Source: Cognatilysobacter xinjiangensis (GTDB lineage Bacteria > Pseudomonadota > Gammaproteobacteria > Xanthomonadales > Xanthomonadaceae). Taken from it: a stretch of 64,000 nt of DNA. This document shows positions 8,931-16,995 of the stretch, one piece after another. The stretch covers positions 62,001 through 126,000 of the forward strand of contig NZ_BMXY01000001.1 in assembly GCF_014651995.1 (NCBI RefSeq), given 5' to 3'. Made by a program: the position numbers and the translations under genes. The notes below the pieces were generated by a model. That model saw only the letters and a program-made list of their open reading frames with translations. It had not been told where the DNA came from and made no database searches. Positions within the stretch are counted from its first letter, which is position 1, and each line of letters starts with the position of its first letter.

Positions 8931-10036
8931 ACGACGAGCGTCGCTGCGTCGATCGGATAGCCGGCGAGCGCGGCCATGAAATCGTCGAGCCGGAACAGAT
9001 CGAGACACGGGCCTGCGCCGGCGGCGGGCCGTTCGATGCGCCATCGGCGTGCAAGCACCACCGCGGCCGTCGCGGGGATCTGCGGCCCGCTGCCTTCGCG
9101 CGCGACCACGCTCCATCGCAGTCGCAGCGGCGCGCCATCGAGCCCGGTGCCCGCGAGGTCGACGGTCATGACGCCGGTATCGCTGCCTGCATCGAGCCAG
9201 TACTCGCTCATGTGCAGCAGCGGCTTCGCATGGCGCGACAGGTCGCGGACGAGGCCTGTGCGCACCGCCCATGAGCCGAGCCAGAGGCCGAAATGCATGC
9301 GGCGCAGCTCGAGCCCCGCGCGGAAGTCGCAGTGCCGCAGCGACGGATACCGGTGCGGCAGCAGGTCGAGGTCCGGCACGTCGCAGCGGGCCACCCAGCG
9401 CGTGCCGACGGCGGGATGGCGGATGCGGCGCAACGACTGCCAGCCATGCACGTCCCTGCGACGGCCATCGACCAGCGCCGGGAATGGGCGGCCGACGTAG
9501 CCGAGGATCGCGCGCGTGGTGGCGAGTCCACGCTCGGTGCGGTTGCCGGGGCTGATCGCCGACTCCACCGAATGCAGCTCCGCGAAACGCGAGGCATGCG
9601 CAGCGACCACCGCGCCCGACAGGCCCGGGACGCTGCTGGCCCCGCTGACCAGCCGCACGCCGCGGGCTCGTGCCTGCGCGTCCAGCCTGGCGACGCCCGC
9701 GACGAACTCGCGCCCGTCGGCAAGGTCGACGTAGTCGGCGCCGGCCTCCATCGCCGCTTCGGCGACGCGGTAGTCGCGCTGCTGGAACGGGCCCGCGGTA
9801 TGGATGACGAGCGTAGGCGCGAGCGCGGCTACGTCGCTCGCGAGCGACCCGTCCTCGACATCGATGCGGGCCGTTTCGAGCCTCGCGTCACCCGCAAGCG
9901 ATGCGGCAAGCGCCTGCGCGCGGTCGAGGCGCCGCCCCGCGAGAACGAGGTCGACATCGTCGCGGGCGAGTTCGACTGCGATGCGCCGGCCGAACTGGCC
10001 GTAGGCGCCGATGAGCAGGATGCGGGAGCGGGGCAT
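8927..10036 (-). CDS. Saccharopine dehydrogenase NADP-binding domain protein
   Basis: A 369-residue protein with an N-terminal Rossmann fold: ILLIGAYGQFGRRIAVELA carries a GxYGxxG dinucleotide-binding loop, followed by LVLAGRRLDRAQALA. Segments HTAGPFQQRDYRVAEAA and GADYVDLADGREFV are typical of saccharopine-dehydrogenase-like oxidoreductases. The C-terminal half (residues about 170-369) is unlike true lysine-pathway enzymes, and the reaction is unknown. It converges on the DUF4166-DCC pair, with a 4-base overlap. Because its domain type is often fused to DUF4166 elsewhere, a functional link is plausible. It has its own start (MPRSRILLIG). Confidence 0.8.
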   Translation of the reverse strand: MPRSRILLIGAYGQFGRRIAVELARDDVDLVLAGRRLDRAQALAASLAGDARLETARIDVEDGSLASDVAALAPTLVIHTAGPFQQRDYRVAEAAMEAGADYVDLADGREFVAGVARLDAQARARGVRLVSGASSVPGLSGAVVAAHASRFAELHSVESAISPGNRTERGLATTRAILGYVGRPFPALVDGRRRDVHGWQSLRRIRHPAVGTRWVARCDVPDLDLLPHRYPSLRHCDFRAGLELRRMHFGLWLGSWAVRTGLVRDLSRHAKPLLHMSEYWLDAGSDTGVMTVDLAGTGLDGAPLRLRWSVVAREGSGPQIPATAAVVLARRWRIERPAAGAGPCLDLFRLDDFMAALAGYPIDAATLVV

Positions 10037-10055
10037 GCGCCCAGCCTAGCCGCGC

Positions 10056-11564
10056 TCAACCCGGCGGTGGAATCGCCGATGGCGGATGGCGACGCTCGAT
10101 GCCGGAACGACGCTCGCGCAAGGGCGCGCGCGTGGCGCCATTGCCGTTGCCGGCGACCGCATCGAGACGATCCGCGCCCGCCCCGTCCGCGGCCAGGTCC
10201 GCCTCGCGCAGCGCCTTGAGATAGCTGCGGCGCCAGTACGTGATGTCGTGCGTGGAGAGGTGGTCGAACATGCTCTTCCAGCGCTCGCGACGCTCTTCCA
10301 CCGGCATGGTCATCGCCTGCGCGATCGCGTCGCCGGCGCCGTCCAGGTCGTAGGGGTTCACCAGCAGTGCGCCATCGAGCTCGCGCGCGGCGCCGGCGAA
10401 GGGGGAGATCAGCAGCACGCCGGGATCGTCCGGGTTCTGCGCCGCCACGTACTCCTTCGCGACCAGGTTCATGCCGTCGCGCAGCGGCGTGACCAGGCCG
10501 ACCCGCGCCATGCGGTAGAAGCCGGTGAGCGTGGCATGCGGATAGTTGCGGTTGACGTAACGGACGGGCGTCCAGTCGGGCTCGGCGTAACGGCCGTTGA
10601 TGTGGCCGGCGAGGCGCTCGAGTTCTTCGCGCAGCTGCTGGTACTCGGTGACGTCGCCACGCGAGACCGGCGCGATCTGCAGGAAGGTGAGCTGCCCGCG
10701 TTGCTGCGGATAGCGCTGAAGGTAGTTGGCGAAACCCTTGAAGCGCTCGGGCAGGCCCTTGGAATAGTCGAGGCGGTCCACGCCGATCGCGAGCGCGCGG
10801 CCCGACATGCTCTCGGCGAGGCGTTCGACGCCCGACTTGGTCACCGCATCGGCGGCGAGTTCGGCGATGCGTGCGGTGTCGATGCCGATCGGGAACGCGC
10901 CCGCGTGGAAGCGCCGGCCGTTCGGCGCTTCCAGCACGCCGCGATCGAGTACGCGGCCGCGGCCGAACAGGCGCACGTAATCCTGGAAGCGCTCCAGGTC
11001 GCGCTCGGTCTGGAAGCCCACGAGGTCGTAGGACGACAGGCCCTCGAACAGGCGCTGGTGGCTCGGGAGCGCGGCCAGCAGGTCCGACGACGGCATCGGC
11101 ACGTGCAGGAAGAAGCCCATGCGGCAGCGCACACCGCGCTCGCGCAGCAGCTTGGCCAGCGGGATCAGGTGGTAGTCGTGGATCCAGACGATGTCGTCGG
11201 GCTGAAGCAGCGGCGCGAGCTTGCCGGCGAACAGCGCGTTGACGCACTGGTAGCCCTCGTAGGTCTCGCGGTTGTAGTCCACGAGGTCCATGCGGAAGTG
11301 CAGCAGCGGCCACAGCGTGCGGTTGGCGAAGCCGTTGTAGTAGTCCTCGTGGTCCTGCGCCGACAGGTCCATGGTGACGAAGCGGATGTTGCCGTCCTGC
11401 TGCTCGTGCAGGCGGCCGGAGGCGTCCGGATCGATCTTGCCGCTCCAGCCGAACCACAGCCCGCCCTCTTCGCGCAGCGAATCCAGCAGCGCGATCGCCA
11501 GGCCGCCGGCCCGGGATTCATCGGGCAACGCGACGCGGTTCGATACGACGACAAGACGACCCAT
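10056..11564 (-). CDS. otsA: Trehalose-6-phosphate synthase OtsA (GT20)
   Basis: It transfers glucose from a nucleotide sugar to glucose-6-phosphate, the first step of trehalose synthesis. The protein has 502 residues. Visible motifs in order: N-terminal RLVVVSNRVALP, IVWIHDYHLIPLAKLL, GVDRLDYSKGLPERFKGF and the C-terminal LVTPLRDGMNLVAKEYVAAQ. A low-complexity, arginine-rich tail of about 35 residues follows the fold. It is the third gene of otsB-GH15-otsA, 81 bases after the GH15 gene. It is probably part of the osmotic and desiccation stress response, but the sequence shows no specific operator. Confidence 0.95.
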   Translation of the reverse strand: MGRLVVVSNRVALPDESRAGGLAIALLDSLREEGGLWFGWSGKIDPDASGRLHEQQDGNIRFVTMDLSAQDHEDYYNGFANRTLWPLLHFRMDLVDYNRETYEGYQCVNALFAGKLAPLLQPDDIVWIHDYHLIPLAKLLRERGVRCRMGFFLHVPMPSSDLLAALPSHQRLFEGLSSYDLVGFQTERDLERFQDYVRLFGRGRVLDRGVLEAPNGRRFHAGAFPIGIDTARIAELAADAVTKSGVERLAESMSGRALAIGVDRLDYSKGLPERFKGFANYLQRYPQQRGQLTFLQIAPVSRGDVTEYQQLREELERLAGHINGRYAEPDWTPVRYVNRNYPHATLTGFYRMARVGLVTPLRDGMNLVAKEYVAAQNPDDPGVLLISPFAGAARELDGALLVNPYDLDGAGDAIAQAMTMPVEERRERWKSMFDHLSTHDITYWRRSYLKALREADLAADGAGADRLDAVAGNGNGATRAPLRERRSGIERRHPPSAIPPPG

Positions 11565-11645
11565 GCCACTCCTCGCGATCCGTCCCCACGGACCTTCAAC
11601 CGGCCGTAGTCTGCCGCGCGAAGCATTTTCCTCGCGTGACGGGCC

Positions 11646-13418
11646 TCAGATCGCGTCCTGCCACGGGCGCGACAGCCGCATCGCCGCATTGATGAGGCCC
11701 ACGTGCGAATACGTCTGCGGGAAATTGCCCCACATCTCGCTGCCCTCGAGCGACATGTCCTCCGACAGCAGGCCCAGGTGGTTGCGGCGCGCGAGCACGC
11801 GCTCGAACAGCTCGCGCGCCTCGTCGACGCGGCCGACCGCGGCCAATGCGTCGATGTACCAGAAGGTGCAGATGGTGAAGCTGGTCTCGGGCACGCCGAA
11901 GTCGTCGGGTGCGACGTAGCGCAGCATGCCGTCGCCGCGCGCCAGCTCGCGGCCGACCGCGTCGACCGTCGCGGCGAAGCGCGGATCGTCCGCGCGTACG
12001 AAGCCGAGGTCGGCGAGCAGCAGCAGCACCGCGTCCATGCGGCCGCTCTGCGTGCCCTCCACGAAGCTGCCGCGGTTGGCGTCGAACGCGAGTTCGCTGA
12101 TGCGCGCATGCAGGCGATCGGCGCGCTCGCGCCAGAGGCGGCCGCGCTCGACCAGCTGCAGCTGCACGGCGATCTTCGCCAGGCGGTCGCAGGCGGCCCA
12201 GCACATCACGGCCGAGTAGGTATGGACCTCGACACGGCCGCGGAACTCCCACAGCCCCGCATCGGGCTGCTCGAACAACGCATGCGCGCGCTCTCCCAGC
12301 CGTTCCAGGCGCTGGAAATGCGCGATGCCGCTCGGCAGGTTCAGGCGGCGATCGAAGAACAGCTGCGTGGACGCCAGTACCACGCTGCCGTACACATCGT
12401 GCTGCGGCTGCACCCAGGCGAGGTTGCCGCGGCGCACCGGGCCCATGCCGCGGTAGCCGCCGAGCGACGGGACTTCGCTTTCGTGAAGCTCGCGCTCCAA
12501 CCCGATTCCGTACAGCGGCTGCAGGTGGCCGTCCTCGGGAATGAGGTTGGACACGTAGCGCAGGTATTCCTCCATCGTGCGCGTGGCGCCGAGGCGGTTC
12601 AGCGCGCGCACGACGAAGGCGGCATCGCGCAGCCAGCAGTAGCGGTAGTCCCAGTTGCGCTGCGTGTGCGCGGCCTCGGGAATCGACGTCGTCATCGCGG
12701 CGACGATCGCGCCGGTCTCGTCGTACTGGCACAGCTTGAGGGTGATCGCGCTGCGGATCACCGCGTCCTGCCATTCCAGCGGGATTGACAGCGCACGGAC
12801 CCAGGAACGCCAGTAGTCGATGGTCTTCTCGAGCGACTCGCGTGCGTAGTCCCCGACCGAGCGGGTGAAAGTCTCGTCCGGGCCGAGGATGAAATGCAGC
12901 TCGCGGTCCAGCAGGAACGGCACTTCCTCGCGCACCATGCGGATCGGCGCGTCGGTATTCAGGCGCAGGGTGAAGTCGCCCAGCACGTAGCGCAGGTGGT
13001 TGCTGCCCCAGGTGATCTCCGGCACGCGCGCGCCGTAGTCGGCCAGCGGGCGCAGGCGGATGCGGATGCGCGGCTCGCCGGCGAGCGGTCGCACGCTACG
13101 GATCATCATGATCGGGCGGTAGAAACGGTCGTACTGTTTCCACCGCGGTGCGAAGTCGACGATCTCGATCGCGCCGCCCTTCGAGTCGCGCAGCACGGTG
13201 CGCAGGACCGCGGTGTTCTCGAGGTAGTGCTGCTCGGTGGCGACGCAGTCGGCGAGCTCGATCGTGAAGTCGCCACCATCGATGGCGGGCGAGAGCAGGG
13301 CGCAGAAGGCGGGGTCGCCGTCGAAGGCCGGCACGCAGCCCCAGACGATGCGGCCGCGCCGGTCCACCAGCGCGCCGATGCCGCAGTTGCCGATCAGGCC
13401 GAGTTCGAGCGAGCTCAT
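11646..13418 (-). CDS. Glycoside hydrolase family 15 protein (glucoamylase/trehalase-like)
   Basis: The 590-residue protein starts [19 protein letters not shown] at an ATG overlapping the otsB stop as ATGA. An N-terminal beta-sandwich (to about residue 200) precedes the alpha/alpha-barrel domain with the GH15 signature WDYRYCWLRDAAF at residues 256-268. Further family segments are RGNLAWVQPQHDVYGSV and the C-terminal GLLSEDMSLEGSEMWGNFPQTYSHVG. There is no signal peptide, so it is cytoplasmic. Placement between otsB and otsA points to trehalose or maltooligosaccharide turnover; some bacterial GH15 enzymes are trehalases. Which substrate it cleaves cannot be decided from sequence. Confidence 0.85.
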   Translation of the reverse strand: MSSLELGLIGNCGIGALVDRRGRIVWGCVPAFDGDPAFCALLSPAIDGGDFTIELADCVATEQHYLENTAVLRTVLRDSKGGAIEIVDFAPRWKQYDRFYRPIMMIRSVRPLAGEPRIRIRLRPLADYGARVPEITWGSNHLRYVLGDFTLRLNTDAPIRMVREEVPFLLDRELHFILGPDETFTRSVGDYARESLEKTIDYWRSWVRALSIPLEWQDAVIRSAITLKLCQYDETGAIVAAMTTSIPEAAHTQRNWDYRYCWLRDAAFVVRALNRLGATRTMEEYLRYVSNLIPEDGHLQPLYGIGLERELHESEVPSLGGYRGMGPVRRGNLAWVQPQHDVYGSVVLASTQLFFDRRLNLPSGIAHFQRLERLGERAHALFEQPDAGLWEFRGRVEVHTYSAVMCWAACDRLAKIAVQLQLVERGRLWRERADRLHARISELAFDANRGSFVEGTQSGRMDAVLLLLADLGFVRADDPRFAATVDAVGRELARGDGMLRYVAPDDFGVPETSFTICTFWYIDALAAVGRVDEARELFERVLARRNHLGLLSEDMSLEGSEMWGNFPQTYSHVGLINAAMRLSRPWQDAI

Positions 13419-14186
13419 GCGCGTGCCCCGAGGCGTGCCGCGGCCTCCGACAGCCATGCACGCAGCGCTGCGGTATCGGCGAGCGTGTGCGTGGCGTATG
13501 TCGGCTCGCGGTGGCCGATGCGTACCGACACGCCGCCCAGCGCGTTGGTTGCAGCGAAGGCATCCTCGTCGGTGAGGTCGTCGCCCGCGTAGACGGGCAG
13601 TCGGCCGGCGAACGGCGTGGCGCCCATCAGGCGCTGCACGGCCTGGCCCTTGTCGGCATGCGCGGGACGCAGCTCGACCACGCAGTTGCCGTACTGCAGG
13701 CGATAGCCGGGCAGCTGCGCGAGGGCCGCGGCTGCCGTGGCCTCCAGTGATGCGCGGGCCGCCGGTGCGGCGCGCCAGTGCAGCGCGATCGCGATGCCCT
13801 TGTCCTCGACGCGCGCGCCGGGATAGCCGGCGGCGATGCGCTCGGCGGCATCGCGCGCCTGCCGCAGCGCTTCGGGCGCCGCGTCGGGTACGTGCGCCAG
13901 GTCGGCGGCTTCGCGCAACTCGAGCCCGTGCAGGCCCGCGCTCGGGAAGCGCAGCGGCGCGAACAGCGCGTCGAGCTGGACGATGCGCCGCCCGCTGACG
14001 AAGGCCAGCGCGCCTCCGAGCGCGCGCGACAGGCGCGCCAGCGCGTCGGCAAGCCCCTCGGGTACCACGACGGCCTCGGGGGCGTCGGCGAAGTCGAGCA
14101 GGCAACCGTCGACGTCGAGGAAAAGCGCCCAGTCGGACTGGACGGGCGGCGGGGGCGGCAGGGCCAACGGGGCGGTCGCACTCATC
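13415..14186 (-). CDS. otsB: Trehalose-6-phosphate phosphatase OtsB
   Basis: A HAD-family phosphatase that dephosphorylates trehalose-6-phosphate. The motif-I sequence [16 protein letters not shown] contains the DxDG nucleophile pair, [14 protein letters not shown] follows, and the metal-binding motif [12 protein letters not shown] lies near the C-terminus. About 256 residues from the ATG at 14186 (MSATAPLAL); an in-frame ATG at 14195 adds three residues and cannot be excluded. No strong ribosome-binding site is seen at either. It is the first gene of the operon, divergent from clpB across 142 bases. Confidence 0.93.
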
Positions 14187-14253
14187 CGCGGCATTCTCGC
14201 TGCCGGTTCGTAAGCGCGAGGTGGACAGCGGCCGCTCGGGGCGCCGGACGGCG

Positions 14254-14281
14254 CTTGAATGGATGCGCATAGGCCGCATCT
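14254..14281 (+). promoter_or_regulatory. Sigma-32 (heat-shock) type promoter of clpB
   Basis: CTTGAA at 14254-14259 is followed after 14 bases by CCGCATCT at 14274-14281. The sigma-32 consensus is CTTGAA, 13-15 bases, CCCCATnT, so only one position differs. Predicted transcription starts about 40 bases before the clpB ATG. Position, spacing and downstream gene all agree. Confidence 0.8.
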
Positions 14282-14328
14282 ATCGGGCATCGCGGCCCAC
14301 GCCGCCCTTATCCGACGAGGACCCCGCC

Positions 14329-16914
14329 ATGCGGATGGACAAGCTGACTTCCCGCTTCCAGCAGGCGCTGGGCGACGCGCAGTCGCTCGCGGTCGCGCGC
14401 GACCATGCCGTGCTGGAACCCGCGCACCTGATGACCGCGCTGCTCGACCAGCAGGGCGGCAGCACGCGCCCGCTGCTGGCGCAGGCGGGCGTCAACGTGG
14501 CCGCGCTGCGCGAGCGGCTCGGGGAGGCGCTGGAGAAGTTGCCGAAGGTGACCGGCCAGGCCGGCAACATCTCGGTCGGCAACGATCTCTCGCGCCTGCT
14601 CAACGTGACCGACAAGCTGGCGTCGCAACGCGGCGATTCCTTCATCGCCAGCGAGCTGTTCGTGCTCGCCGCGCTGGAGGACGGCGGCGACCTGGGTCGC
14701 GCGTTGAAGGCCACCGGCGCGACGAAGGACAAGCTCGAAGCCGCCGTCGACAAGCTGCGGGGCGGCGAAAAGGTGCAGGACGAGAACGCCGAGGACGCGC
14801 GCCAGGCCCTCGAGAAGTACACCGTCGACCTCACCGCGCGCGCCGAGAGCGGCAAGCTCGATCCGGTGGTCGGCCGCGACGAGGAGATCCGCCGCACGAT
14901 CCAGGTGCTGCAGCGTCGCACCAAGAACAACCCGGTGCTGATCGGCGAGCCGGGCGTGGGCAAGACGGCGATCGTCGAAGGCCTCGCGCAGCGCATCGTC
15001 AACGGCGAGGTGCCCGAAGGCCTGCGCGGCAAGCGCGTGCTGAGCCTCGACATGGGCGCCCTGATCGCCGGTGCGAAGTACCGCGGCGAGTTCGAGGAGC
15101 GCCTCAAGGCGGTGCTCAACGACCTCGCCAAGAACGAAGGCCAGATCATCCTGTTCATCGACGAGCTGCACACGATGGTCGGCGCCGGCAAGGCCGAGGG
15201 CGCGATGGATGCGGGCAACATGCTCAAGCCCGCGCTGGCGCGCGGCGAGCTGCACTGCATCGGCGCGACCACGCTCGACGAGTACCGCAAGTACGTCGAG
15301 AAGGACGCCGCGCTGGAGCGTCGCTTCCAGAAGGTGTTCGTGGGCGAGCCCAGCGTCGAGGACACCATCGCGATCCTGCGCGGCCTGAAGGAGCGCTACG
15401 CGGTGCACCACGGCGTGGAGATCACCGACCCGGCGATCGTTGCCGCGGCGACGTTGTCGCACCGCTACATCGCCGACCGCCAGCTGCCCGACAAGGCCAT
15501 CGACCTGATGGACGAGGCGGCGTCGCGGATCCGCATGGAGATCGACTCCAAGCCGGAAGAACTGGACCGCCGCGAGCGTCGCCTGATCCAGCTCAAGATC
15601 CAGCGCGAGGCGCTGAAGAAGGAGAAGGACGAGGCGTCGAAGCAACGGCTCGCGGATCTGGAAGCGGACATCGCCACGCTCGAGCGCGAGTTCAACGACC
15701 TCGAGGAAGTCTGGAAGGCCGAGAAGGCCAGCGTGCAGGGCGCCACGAAGATCAAGGAGCAGATCGAGGCGGCGCGGCTGGAGCTGGAGGCCGCGCAGCG
15801 CAAGCAGGACTATGCGCGGATGTCCGAGATCCAGTACGGGCGCATCCCGGAACTGGAGAAGCAGCTCGCCGCCGCGCAGGAAGCGGAAACGAAGGGCTTC
15901 ACGCTGCTGCAGGACAAGGTGACCGCCGAGGAGATCGCCGAGGTCGTCTCGCGCTGGACCGGTATCCCCGTCAGCAAGATGCTCGAGGGCGAGCGCGAGA
16001 AGCTGCTGAAGATGGAAGACCAGCTGCACACACGCGTGGTCGGGCAGGAGGAGGCGATCAAGGTCGTGTCCGATGCCGTGCGCCGTTCGCGGGCAGGCCT
16101 GAGCGATCCCAATCGTCCGTCGGGCTCGTTCCTCTTCCTCGGCCCGACGGGCGTCGGCAAGACCGAGCTGTGCAAGGCGCTGGCCGAGTTCCTGTTTGAC
16201 AGCACCGATGCGATGGTGCGCATCGACATGAGCGAGTTCATGGAGAAGCACGCGGTGAGCCGCCTGGTCGGCGCGCCCCCGGGCTACGTCGGCTACGAGG
16301 AAGGTGGCTATCTCACCGAGGCGGTGCGGCGCCGCCCGTACAGCGTGATCCTGCTCGACGAGGTCGAGAAGGCGCATCCGGACGTGTTCAACATCCTGCT
16401 GCAGGTGCTCGACGACGGCCGCCTCACCGATGGCCAGGGCCGCACGGTGGATTTCCGCAATACGGTCATCGTGATGACCTCCAACCTCGGCTCGCACCAG
16501 ATCCAGGAAATGGCCGGCGACGATTCGCCGCAGGCCTACCTGCAGATGAAAGCCGCGGTGATGGGCGTCGTGCAGTCGCACTTCCGGCCGGAGTTCATCA
16601 ACCGGCTTGACGACATCGTGGTCTTCCACCCGCTGGACAAGGCGCAGATCCGCGAGATCGCGAAGATCCAGCTGCGCGGACTGGAGAAGCGGCTCGCCGA
16701 GCGCGGCCTGAAGCTCGACCTCACCGACGAGGCGCTCACGCTGCTCGGCAACGTCGGCTTCGATCCCGTCTACGGCGCGCGCCCGCTCAAGCGCGCGATC
16801 CAGCAGCAGCTGGAGAACCCGCTGGCGCAGCGCATCCTGTCGGGCGAGTTCGCGCAGGGCGACACCGTGCGGGTGCGCACCGAGGGCGGGCATCTGGCGT
16901 TCGACAGGGCCTGA
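14329..16914 (+). CDS. clpB: ClpB, ATP-dependent disaggregase (Hsp100)
   Basis: A hexameric AAA+ chaperone that extracts polypeptides from aggregates with DnaK. The 861 residues match the family length. It contains an N-terminal Clp-N domain, the first AAA module with Walker A GEPGVGKT and Walker [10 protein letters not shown], a coiled-coil M-domain around residues 410-530 (rich in E, K and R), and the second AAA module with [15 protein letters not shown] and [13 protein letters not shown]. The start at 14329 ([14 protein letters not shown]) has GAGG 8 bases upstream. A sigma-32-type promoter precedes it and a rho-independent terminator follows. Confidence 0.98.
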   Translation: MRMDKLTSRFQQALGDAQSLAVARDHAVLEPAHLMTALLDQQGGSTRPLLAQAGVNVAALRERLGEALEKLPKVTGQAGNISVGNDLSRLLNVTDKLASQRGDSFIASELFVLAALEDGGDLGRALKATGATKDKLEAAVDKLRGGEKVQDENAEDARQALEKYTVDLTARAESGKLDPVVGRDEEIRRTIQVLQRRTKNNPVLIGEPGVGKTAIVEGLAQRIVNGEVPEGLRGKRVLSLDMGALIAGAKYRGEFEERLKAVLNDLAKNEGQIILFIDELHTMVGAGKAEGAMDAGNMLKPALARGELHCIGATTLDEYRKYVEKDAALERRFQKVFVGEPSVEDTIAILRGLKERYAVHHGVEITDPAIVAAATLSHRYIADRQLPDKAIDLMDEAASRIRMEIDSKPEELDRRERRLIQLKIQREALKKEKDEASKQRLADLEADIATLEREFNDLEEVWKAEKASVQGATKIKEQIEAARLELEAAQRKQDYARMSEIQYGRIPELEKQLAAAQEAETKGFTLLQDKVTAEEIAEVVSRWTGIPVSKMLEGEREKLLKMEDQLHTRVVGQEEAIKVVSDAVRRSRAGLSDPNRPSGSFLFLGPTGVGKTELCKALAEFLFDSTDAMVRIDMSEFMEKHAVSRLVGAPPGYVGYEEGGYLTEAVRRRPYSVILLDEVEKAHPDVFNILLQVLDDGRLTDGQGRTVDFRNTVIVMTSNLGSHQIQEMAGDDSPQAYLQMKAAVMGVVQSHFRPEFINRLDDIVVFHPLDKAQIREIAKIQLRGLEKRLAERGLKLDLTDEALTLLGNVGFDPVYGARPLKRAIQQQLENPLAQRILSGEFAQGDTVRVRTEGGHLAFDRA

Positions 16915-16951
16915 GGCGTCCCTGCGGCTCCGCGTCGTCAGGCGCGATGAA

Positions 16952-16984
16952 AACGGGCGGCCCGAGAGCCGCCCGTTCGTTTTT
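16952..16984 (+). terminator. Rho-independent terminator of clpB
   Basis: A 10-bp perfect stem AACGGGCGGC / GCCGCCCGTT has a 6-nt loop, followed by CG and a run of five T. It lies between clpB and the convergent autotransporter gene. Confidence 0.85.
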
Positions 16985-16995
16985 CAACCCGACGA

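Noticed and set aside
14308-16893. Long open frame opposite clpB (over 800 codons)
   Set aside because: In DNA of about 70% GC the antisense frame of a real gene is often open. The translated sequence is Arg/His/Gln/Leu-rich without domains, and clpB is certain.
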